Under the pieces are notes generated by a model. That model had not been told where the DNA came from, made no database searches, and saw nothing but the letters and a program-made list of their open reading frames with translations. A stretch of 64,000 nucleotides of DNA from Reticulascus tulasneorum. Lineage: Eukaryota > Ascomycota > Sordariomycetes > Glomerellales > Reticulascaceae. Each line of letters opens with the position of its first letter. The stretch's first letter is position 1. The position numbers and the translations under genes were made by a program. This document shows positions 49,273-58,700 of the stretch, piece after piece. The DNA is taken from the NCBI GenBank assembly GCA_001557505.1, contig LSAX01000009.1:2108001-2172000 (forward strand), in the 5' to 3' direction.

Positions 49273-51237
49273 ATGTCATCGGGCGTGTCGGGCATGTCGG
49301 GAATGGATCTGCGCTTCCCCTTCACCCGAGAAGATCTGTACAACCTGCAGATGGACATGAAGCAAGTCCAGATGGGTCTGAGTCACCATGCCGAGAGACT
49401 GGCCCGACTAGAGAAGCGCCAGGAACAGGACGCACATGTCAAGTCGGTGTGGCAATCCCCATTTCCCGGCGTCCTGGCTGGCACGCCTCAGCAAGGTAAG
49501 TAGTGTCACGTCCAGGCTGCCAGATCCCTCGGCTAACCTCAAACCCAAACAGGCCCCACTCATGTGCCTTCAACTAACGGCATGTTCGACGATCTTGACG
49601 AGCATGGCGAGCATCTCCTGAGCTCCCTGCACCTAGGACCCGCCGAGGAAGAACCAGCACGCCGAGGAGCCGCATCGCGGGCTAACAGTGTACGATTCGA
49701 CGAGAGTGCCTTGCGGGGGTCGGACTGGGCTGGGCAGAGCAATCGTCATTCTGGCGAGTTCGGGCCAATTCGCCCCGGAAGCGGCTTGCTGATGGAGCGG
49801 TCGCTCTCTCACAAATCCGATGGGAGACATAGCTCCGCTGGCCACTCGGTTCATTCCCTCCATTCCGTCGCGTCGGGTCGAGCAAGCAGCCTCGGTATAG
49901 ACCCAAACTTCATGGCGAGCAGTCATGAGGACGACGATTCTCCGATCGACATCCCAGAGCCCCCGCCGGGATTCTTCGTTTTGGGAACGGTGCCGTCCAT
50001 CATCAACTGCTGGCTAACTCTCGACTTTGCTCACAGCACCATCTTGTACGCCGATATTTGCACAGGCTCCCAGAAGTCGATTTTGGAATACTCATTGCTC
50101 AAGGAGCTGGACCTGGTAGACGAGCTTCAGCGGGATCTCGACGGCGTGTACAGGATCAGGCTTCCCATTTTCCTGACCGACGCCACGGTGACTCGAGCTA
50201 GTAACCGATCATCGATCCCCGTGCCCCGAATTCCCAGCATCTCTGCAAATTTTGAGGTTGTCGGCACCGACCAATCTGAGCCGATGGACCCCAAGAAGGG
50301 TATTCGGGTATTCATTGGTAGCGACACTCTCCGAGCACATTCGGCTGATGTGCTCCTCTCGCAAAACCGTATGACCATGTTCGGTAACGAACGGGAGAAG
50401 CTGTCGGTTCCATTTGCGCGGCCCGAGGATGACGGCCTCTTCAAGCATCTTTGCACCACCAACATGGTCCCGGAGAAGCCAAAACTGAATGCCACCGCCA
50501 CCCCCTTCATCTCTGGCGAACCAAAACAGCAAGCAGCGGAGGCGCATGAGCGGCTAGCGACGAGCGACTCGAATGTCCAGCTGGACGACCTGGAATCTCG
50601 TGGGCCTTTCTCGCCGATGGAGCCCCACTCTCACACCAACAAGTCCATTGAAACAAGCAACCTGTCTGAAAGCGGCGGGGAGAGTGAACGGCATGGGAAA
50701 GATGCCAGCGGTTCCGAATCCGGTGTACGAGACGCTCCTGGCGCCATCACAAGCTCGGCCAGCGCAGATGGCAGTCGTCGGGAATCGAGCGGAGGCATAT
50801 GGGGCTCGTGGCGCCAGGGTACTTCTACAAATGGCAGCGACAGTGGCCAACGCGAGAATGGGCCCCTGAGCGGGTACCAGCCTGCTGGACGTGGTGGTCG
50901 TAGCATGAAGGTGCTCAAACCCCAGAAATCGGGCACATCATCGTCAGCCCGGTCCGGCGCAGCATACGAACCCCCACTTTCTTTGAAAACCAGTGGAGAG
51001 CAACGTCGAAAGAGCCAGACAAGCGCTTTCGGGGAAAATGGGACAGCAGGCGGCGTGCGGTGGGAAACCAAGAGAACTGCCAGCACCAGCGCAGAGGCCA
51101 AAACGCAACCTATCCCAGCTCGCGAGGTACGGAACGCAGCCGCTCCCCCTCGGTCTGTCAATCCTGTGGGCGGAGCGTCGGCTTTCTCATGGATGAATCC
51201 AGCCAACAAGGCGAAACCCACCGCGGCAGCAGAGTAG
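49273..51237 (+). CDS. uncharacterised fungal protein with retropepsin-like segment lacking catalytic Asp
   Basis: I do not recognise a named function. Two exons, 49273-49495 and 49553-51237 (branch GGCTAACC), give 635 aa. Residues about 15-55 form a probable coiled coil (DLYNLQMDMKQVQMGL, then HHAERLARLEKRQEQ). A Ser/Gly/His-rich low-complexity region follows. Residues about 215-370 look folded: PPPGFFVLGTVPSIINC leads into YADICTGSQKSILEYSLLKE and later into IRVFIGSDTLRAHSADVLLS. That order and the TGSQ-S-I motif recall retropepsin-like aspartic proteases (DTG-S-...), but the catalytic Asp position is Cys244 here (CTGS). The C-terminal 270 residues are Ser/Gly/Arg-rich and probably disordered. 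It could be a non-catalytic dimerisation or binding domain. The gene is clearly real (splice signals, long frame); its role is unknown. Confidence 0.75.
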
Positions 51238-51507
51238 AGGGTATTTTTCTTTTTCTGTACTCGCCAAACCTGTCTCCATAGCAGAAGGAGCAGCTTCACA
51301 TTTGCGTTTTCCCAGCTAGCTTGTACCCGCCAGAGTAGGGAATCATACAACAGCCTAGATAGCCATACTTTCCATCCAGCGGAAACAGTGGGCATCGGAA
51401 TGCAGAATTCATAATGCGCGTACCGTTCCAATCCATGAAACCGTGATGTGTTCCCAGTGGCAATATGTTTCAACAAGTAATGTCCCAATTTGAATTATAC
51501 ATGTGAT

Positions 51508-52377
51508 CTAAATTTTTGACAACAGCGTCTGCAACGCGGTCTTGGTCTGGGGTCCGGTTTCCTTCACAAGACCGACAATGCTCTTGAACTCAGGAATGGC
51601 CGCATCGCCCATCAGCTCATATATGAAGCTCTCGCACGTCGTGACAACGGCGCCCTCAGCCCTCAGCCTTGCAAGCGCAATGCCCACCTCCTCCCGATTG
51701 CAGGAACTGACGCCGTCGGCAAGGATATAGACCTTGTGACCAGCGGCGAGGACATCCAACGTCGTCTGCGTGACGCAGATGTGGGCCTCGATGCCGACGA
51801 TCACGATCTCGGACGGCGTCGCGGCGTCGAAGTGCTTGGCGATTTCGGGCACCCACATGCTGAAGCGGGTTTTGTCAACTGGCGGAAGGGCTTGCGGGGA
51901 GTCGAGGAAGGTGGCGAGATCGGAGACTGTGTCGCCGAGGCGAGCCCTGTTTTGGGTTGTGGTATGGATTGGAACATTGAGGGCCTGGGCAGCACGGAGG
52001 AGCTTGGTGGTTGTGAAGACACTGGTGGGATATTAGCTGGCGGCCCATAGATGTGGCGAGGCATGAGGGCGTACACTTGGTCGAACTCCCAAATTGCGTT
52101 GCGGAATTTCTCTTGGAGGTCGCAGATACTAGCTCGTTAGCATTCCGACCTTCTCGTAGAGAGTCCGAGGACAAACAAGACAGCGGGCCGTTCTGCAAGC
52201 TGTCAGTTTATGGTTCCGGAACCTCGTGCCGTCCCCGGACTCACGCAGGCGTCGTTGAGGGGCAGACATGGTGTAATACGAGCTCGGGGCGCGACGTATA
52301 TCGGTGCCAGCGAGTCTGGATCGGTTCAATTGATTCAGGGACGACAGGAGGAGTCTGGGGGTTCGTGATGGGGGCAT
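51508..52377 (-). CDS. isochorismatase-family cysteine hydrolase
   Basis: Predicted cytosolic or mitochondrial hydrolase of the isochorismatase/nicotinamidase superfamily. Exons: 52377-52245, 52192-52177 (16 nt), 52128-52075 and 52021-51508, giving 238 aa. Splicing the microexon gives RPAVF-ICDLQEKFRNAIWEFDQV, supplying the catalytic Asp of the CDLQ motif. The later core holds SEIVIVGIEAHICVTQTTLD, with the nucleophilic Cys in HICV, and an Asn/Asp pair around ILADGVSSCN. Family motif TTTQNRARLGDTV lies between them. Two starts are possible: 52377 adds an Arg/Ser-rich leader that could target mitochondria (MPPSRTPRLLLSSLNQLNR), whereas the in-frame ATG at 52269 gives a cytosolic form beginning MSAPQRRL. 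Both may be used. The substrate is unknown. It converges on the preceding gene with 270 bp between the stops. Confidence 0.88.
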
Positions 52378-53003
52378 GTCAAACCCGAATAAGCTGGCTG
52401 AGAGGGAAGTTGAGTTGCGCTACGCTGGGTCGGACACGGGGGGGCTGGAGTTATATCGGGATTGCAGTGACGTTGGGGGAATCCCGGGAACGCGGGGCAG
52501 CGGATGGTGGAAGGCGGGGTAACGTCTTTAGTGGGTGAGCCACTGCCCTGTAGCGGATGTCGGAGCTCGAGCCACACTTACTAGGAGGGGGCTAAGCTGG
52601 TTGTCCCTCGCCATATACTACACCAAAGCTAAGGGGGAACATGTAAGTTCGGATTAGATGAGGGGGAGTACATTCTACGAAGGGGGGGTGTTAAAACAGT
52701 GACTATGGATCTAGCTAGCATCGTGAGATTGTCTCAAATGAGGGAGCATATGTTCTGGATGAGAGCATCTATCCTAGCTGTCCACCGAGTAAGTACGTAA
52801 CTAAGTACGAATCCCAGACTCTCGCCATCATCAAACTCGGCTTCTACCTATCATGATATCGGGAATGAGACATGCCAAGGACAGCCATCGGGTTTGAGGG
52901 GAGCTCGTAGCGGACCATTCTAAAATTCTTGGAAGGGTGACATCTTGATACCTGCGCTCTGTATTTACACCTGGACTTTTCACGTCTGCCCCAAGTACAC
53001 CCA
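52378..53003. other. intergenic: isochorismatase promoter / THI6 3' region
   Basis: 626 bp without a convincing gene; several G-runs (near 52438 and 52682). No RNA gene was recognised. Confidence 0.5.
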
Positions 53004-54797
53004 TCATTCCGAGTCCGCCACCTCGACCTCCTTGACCTTGGCAATCGACAACCACCTCAAGTCGCCCTCCACTGTCATCCTGCTCACCCGCGCCAGCTCA
53101 TCGATGAAGGCAGGCACAAAGGAGCCGGGGCCCTGCACGTCGGTCCTCGCCGCCGCCATCTCCGCCGCGATCTCGAAGTGCAGCAGGCCGGCCAGCACGG
53201 CGACGAGCTTGTCGCCCGGCCGCGCCGCCGCCATGGCCGACACGGTCGTGCCCAGCACGCAGCCCGTCCCCGTGACCCGGCCGAGGTACTCGTGCCCGTT
53301 GCTGATGGCCAGCGTGCGCGCCCCGTCGGACAGGTAGTCGGTCGCGCCGGTGAGGAGGACCGTGTTCTGCTCGCGGAGGGCGAGGCGCCGCACGAGCGCG
53401 GCTTTCGCCTGCGGGGTGAACGTGGAGCTGGAGTCGACGCCCTTCTGCTGGATGTCGGACTCGCCGTAGACGGTGGCGATTTCGCCCTCGTTTCCCTTGA
53501 TGATGTCGAGGTAGCCTGCCGCCATGATGGTCTTGACGGCGGCTTTGCGGACGGAGGTTGCGCCGGCCCTGGCGAGTTTTGTGAGAAAAGGGGCGGGTGA
53601 ACTGTTGGGCGAGGACTTACCCGACTGGGTCGAAGACCACCGGTTGTCCGGCGAGATTATAAGCCTTCAGTGCCTTGACATAGTTCTCCAGCCCATCTGG
53701 CGTGACGGTCCCCATGTTGATGACCAGTGACCCGCCAAGCTTGGCAAGATCCGTAGCCTCCTCGCCGTAGTTGGCCATGATGGGAGAGGCCCCGACGGCA
53801 AGAGCAACGTTCGCCGCGAAGTTCTGGACAACCTGTCTCCAAGTAAGCCAAACAGCCTGTGCGTCCTTCATCACAAGCCACCTACGAGATTCGTCATGTT
53901 GTGCGTCAACGGCGCCGTCGCCGCCACAGTCCGAATCACGTCCGGCACCAAGGCCAACACCTCACGCAGAGTCCCCGTCTTCGCCCCCTCGTTTGCGGCC
54001 TCGGTCCTGAACGGCGGGGCGGCCTTCACCAGGCCCAGCAGGTTCCGCGCTTCGAGCTCCGGGTCCGCGGCCGCCACGATGGCGCTGACGATGGCAACCC
54101 CGTCGAGGCGCTTCTTCGGGGTGCCAGATTGGAAGACCACGCGCTGGGCATTGCTGGCGTTGATGCCGCCGATGCAGACGGTTCTGACGTCGTGGCCCGC
54201 GTCGGCGATGGATTGGAGAATTCTCCGCAGGCCTGCCGTGCCAATGATCTGCTTGGAGTTTGCCTTCCTGTCATCTCGTGAGCTTGAAGAATCCGAGGCG
54301 AGGTTTGCGTTTCTTACGTTTGCGTGGCGAAGACGGTGCCGATGCCCAGGTAGTCAGCGCCGTCTTCGCATCCCTTCAGCGCTTCCTCAATCGTGCTTGC
54401 TGTTACGCCGATAATGGCGTCCGGCCCGAGCAGTTTCCTCGCGGTAGCGAAATCTTCCCTCATTCTTTAGTACATGGCACGGCCGGTGAAGCGGAGTTGG
54501 ATGTGTTCTACCTATGTCGTCCTGCCCGATATGCACCCCCTCACACCCGACTGCCAGAGCGACGTCCACGCGATCATTGATGAGCAGCGGGACATTGTGC
54601 GCCCTCGTTACTTCGTGCAGCCTCTTCGCTACCGCGATCAAGACACCCGTGTCGCTCGTCTTGTCCCGGAACTGGACGCAAGTCACGCCGCCCTTGACGG
54701 CAGCCTCCACAACTTTGGCGATGTCCTTGCCGCCCAGTATTGCGGGGGTGGAGTCCGTTACTAGGTAGAGCGAATAGTCTACGTCTGACTTCTTCAT
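53004..54797 (-). CDS. THI6: bifunctional thiamine-phosphate diphosphorylase / hydroxyethylthiazole kinase
   Basis: Joins the pyrimidine and thiazole halves of thiamine and also phosphorylates hydroxyethylthiazole for salvage. Exons: 54797-54512, 54453-54318, 54267-53886, 53832-53621 and 53568-53004, giving 526 aa, the normal size for the fungal fusion. The N-terminal half is ThiE-like: YSLYLVTD, VQFRDKTSDT, PLLINDRVDVALAV, GVHIGQDD, and GTVFATQTKANSK spliced across intron 2. The C-terminal half is ThiM-like: APLTHNMTNLVVQNFAANV, GASPIMANYGEE, VVFDPVGAGATSVRK across intron 4, and the ATP/catalytic motif VTGTGCVLGTTVSAM. The ATG is 54797; upstream the frame is open only from a TTG. No TPP riboswitch-like sequence was recognised in its leader or introns. 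PDA1, also in the window, uses the cofactor made from thiamine. Confidence 0.96.
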
Positions 54798-55222
54798 TTT
54801 GCTCGGAAGGAAATCTGGCTCCCGCAAATCACAAATGAGGCAGACTAATGTTTAAGCTGTGTTACAGTGCGCCACTGAGGCCTAAAATAGGTTTGTCGTT
54901 TCGATGGGCATTTTTTGTGCGGGTATACTCGGTGTAAGTCTCTGATAAATGCATGGGGGTGGGACTGCACGGGGGGGATGGAATGATCTTCAAAATGACA
55001 TCAAGAGAGATGGGCTTTGCAGTACAGGCGACTAAGTCAATTTAAAGTTTATAAATGATCGTAATTAGAATGTGCCGTACTGTACTCTACATTCATTTGG
55101 GCAGTAAATCTCTTGAAATATGGCTCATTCTTTGATGAGTTCAAACATTCTTGACTTATACAAGGATCTGTGAAAAGCGAGTGTCTTATACAGGGGTGTC
55201 CTTAATCGTAAACCTCATCCCA
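54798..55222. other. intergenic: THI6 promoter / GH30 3' region
   Basis: 425 bp, AT-rich around 55030-55110, with no recognisable gene. Confidence 0.5.
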
Positions 55223-55632
55223 CTACACAGCAGGTGCAGGAGCAGCCGGCGCCGGGATATGGAAAGTCGTAATGGAGTTCGACGTGACCGCCCCAGAAAC
55301 AACACCATTCGTGACGGTCACCGTGATCTGGGCGCACTTACGGCTGTTGTCCGAAGCCCAGCCCGTCGCCGCCGTCGGCACAAAGCCCGCACTGAACTTG
55401 ACATTGACCGTCCCAGCACCGTTGCCGCTCGCAATGACCACCACAGCAATCGAGCCGTCAACGTTCTTGAACGCGGCGGACCGGACGCCGGAGCCGCCGG
55501 AGCTGCCGATGCGGACGGCGCCGGGTCGCACGAAACGGCTCCAGTTCGCGAATGCCCATAACCGAGCCGAGACCTCGACGGCGCCACTGTTCTCGTCAAC
55601 GCGGATAAGCTTTTCGTTAGTATTTGGACTCG
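55223..55632 (-). pseudogene. 3' part of GH30 glycosidase gene, severed by retrotransposon
   Basis: Codes the last 135 codons of the GH30 enzyme whose 5' part is at 62633-63825. Reading on the minus strand from 55627, the frame continues exactly from the 5' part: ...LYWEGLQWPS joins PNTNEKLIRVDENSGA, then SARLWAFANWSRFVRPGAV, a typical GH30 beta-sandwich segment. The stop is at 55223-55225. The final residues are Pro/Ala-rich (HIPAPAAPAPAV). Positions 55628-55632 (ACTCG) are the target-site duplication. The fragment has no start or promoter of its own, so it is probably not translated at this allele. Confidence 0.92.
55628..55632. repeat. target-site duplication, left copy (ACTCG)
   Basis: Direct repeat of ACTCG at 62633-62637, immediately outside the right LTR. 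Five bases is the usual length for Ty1/copia integrases. Confidence 0.95.
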
Positions 55633-55793
55633 AGAAGAAGTGTGAGAAGGTGCAAGGTTAATTTATTAGTATCTAACTTGCTAGCTATCTTCATGAAGGG
55701 GGTTGAGGGTAGAAGCCCTACATACAAACGGATCACCGCTTGCCTGCATATTGGTACAGAGGACTGGGAAGGTGGCAGAGGCTCACTCCAACT
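55633..55793 (-). repeat. 3' LTR (left copy), 161 bp
   Basis: Identical by eye to 62472-62632. In element sense it begins AGTTGGAGTGAGCC and ends CACACTTCTTCT, so the termini are AG...CT instead of TG...CA. The pol stop codon lies within it (55783-55785). Confidence 0.95.
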
Positions 55794-58700
55794 CTCCCCC
55801 TGACTCGACCTTTCCAGCATGTTCTGCATTCCTCATTCCCATTGCCTTCATGTGTTCTTGGTGTCTCAGTGTGGGCAGGGGCTTGGTCAGTATGTCTGCG
55901 ATGTTGTTCTGGGTATCCACTCTCAGGGTCATCACATCCTTGACTTGCATAACTCGTTCTCGGATGTAGTGAAAACGAACGTCGATATGTTTGGCCTTTT
56001 GGTGTAAGACTGGATTCCTTGTCAGCTTCAGAGCTGCATTGTTGTCCACGTATAATGGGACTTCTGTGATTTCGGGGAGAATTCCCAGGTCATTTAGAAA
56101 CCACCGAATCCACACAGCTTCCTTTGATGCTTCTGAGGCGGCCATGTATTCGGCGTCCATGGTTCCTGTAGCGATAGACCTTTGTCGTTGAGACATCCAT
56201 GAGATGGGGCTGCCTCCAAGGAGGAAAATGTATCCGGAAGTTGATCGTCGAGTGTCAAGACATCCAGCATAGTCAGCATCTGAGTATCCTACCAGAGAGC
56301 GAGGGATATTTCTGAAATAGAGAATCCCTGTTTGTCTTGTTCCTGAGATATAGCCGTAGATGTGAAGGACTGCGTCGAGATGTGATTGATTCGGGTTCTC
56401 ACTGAATCTTGAACAGTAGTTTGTTGGGAAAGTAATATCAACGCGTGTCATATTTGACAACCACATCAGACAGCCTGTTAATGATTGATATTGGGTTTTG
56501 AGTTCCTTCGAAGCTCGGACATCGGTTTCTCTTTTGAGTGATAGTTTAGGATCTGCGGGAGTCTTCCTGTGGGGTATATTGACGAGATTAAATCGTTCCA
56601 GTATTTGCTCGGTATATCGTTTCTGATGAATGAAGATGCCTGCCTGGGATTGCTCTATGTTCATACCAAGGTAGTATGTGCAGATTCCTTCATCTTTCAT
56701 CTCGAACTCCTCATGCATTCGAGCCCGAAAGTCTGAGGCAGAGCGCTCATCTCTAGCAGCGATCAGGAGATCGTCCACCCAAATGGCAACTAGCAGTGTT
56801 TTATTGTCATTGATGAACACGCAAGGATCGTAGGTTGACATTCGAAATCCAAGTTTCCTCAGAACATCAGTAAGACGGACATACCATACTCTGGGGGCCT
56901 GTTTAAGGCCATAGAGTGCCTTTTTTAACAGTAGAACCTTTCCCTGTGGTATATCGATTCCGAGCGGGGCCCTCATGTAGATATCAACATCGAGATCCCC
57001 GTAGAGAAAGGCAGTTTTGACGTCCATTAAGTAGATGGTAAGCCCTAGCATTGCGGATAAAGCAATGATAGTCTTGTATGATGATGATTTGACGACGGTG
57101 GCAAAAATTTCTTCGTAGTCGATACCTTCTTCTTGCTGGAAGCCTCTAGCTACAAGACGTGCCTTGTGCTTCTTGAAATAACGATGATTTTCACTGTCGT
57201 AGAGGATCTTTCGCTTGAAGACGAATCTTCCTGTAAGAATCCTCCTTTTATCCGGAACTGTAGAGATGTCGACAACTTCGTACGTGCCATTACGAGAATG
57301 TGCCTCAAGTTCTTCGTCAACTGCTCTCATCCATTCTTTTGCCTCCCGGGTTTTAATGGCTTGTGCAAAAGACATCGGCTCAGGTCCTTCTTCGTCTGTT
57401 GCTGTAGCCATAAAGATGGCAAATGCTCCTCCATCAGTCGCGTATGCAAGATTCACCTGTTTTGCAAATTCCGCAATATCGTCATCAATAGCCTTTTGTC
57501 TTAATAGTCTTTTCGTGGCAGGTTCATCCTCGCTTGATGATGTTGTGGCGTCACTACTCTCTTCGTAGTCAGACTCGTTTCGAGGTCCTTCGAACACTGG
57601 TGTGTTATCACCGCTGTTCTTTCTGCTACGCGTCATTTGCGAGAAGTGTTCAATGCGATTGCCGCCTTGGCCAGTGGCGCTTGAGTTATGAATCCAGATA
57701 ACGACTGTTTCTTCTGTCGTCGGGGTAGGCACTAGAAAGGGCCGTCCATCACTGAGTACGTATCCAAGTTGAAGGTGTATAGTCTGTTGCTGTTGTTGCC
57801 CCCATAGGTACAATATCGCGCCCAACTGGTCAACAAATAAGTTGTCAGTATTATTCCGTGCCAGGGCTGCTGTTTCTGCTTCAAAGATTTGGATTTCATC
57901 GCTCTGAAGTAATGAGTGGAGATCACGCCATTGGGGTCCGTGGGTTGCATTGTATTGGTGTCGATAGCTTCCCTCGATAGCTCGAACACCACAGAGAAGT
58001 CCTTCTCCCGAGGTTAGACGTAGATCATACCCTTCTGGGAAATCTTGTGCCAGACGAGCTCTTGCCGCTGAATTATTATCAGGTATATTGGGGCTGTTTG
58101 ACAGAGCTGTAGAACTAGGTTGCCCAGTTTGTTCGGGGTTGTCCCCGTCGTATATCTCTTTTCTGGTTCGTATGAGGGTAAATTTTTGCCAATCATCTCT
58201 TAGCACGACGTCCCAGTTTTCGATTTTGTAAGGGGCGATGGCGTATGATTCCCTGAGAAAGCCATTGCGAATGTAGCTGCATGCTTTCCAATTCGAATCT
58301 GCATGCTTGACGCATCGATAGCATGGCTTTTGCCCATCGCAAATGCGTTTCCAATGCGAACACTGAACACATTCTTCCTCTTGGTCTTCGGGAACCTTTT
58401 CCACGAGTAATTTGGCATTGAGATTACCTCTTTGTCCTTTTCCTCTATCGATATGTGGTCCACCATATGACCTTTTTACAAGGCCTTCCTGTTCGAAGTA
58501 GGAGCATACTGCTTTGACTCTCACGCATCGGCCGCATGGCCGTTCTCTGTCACAGAAGTAACTTGAACATCTAAGACATTTTGGCTCATCCATATTCTTT
58601 TTGAGTATGCAGTATAGGTAGTCTTTATCTTTGCATACGTTGCATGGAACCTTGCCGTCACATGTGGTGTTGTGGTGTGCCACGCATCGTCGACAGCGGT

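Noticed and set aside
53859..54414. Plus-strand frames opposite THI6
   Set aside because: Shadows of a GC-rich coding region; THI6 motifs and introns on the minus strand explain the sequence.
54450..54960. TPP riboswitch in the THI6 leader or introns
   Set aside because: No recognisable conserved riboswitch core was found; fungal examples are mainly in other thiamine genes.
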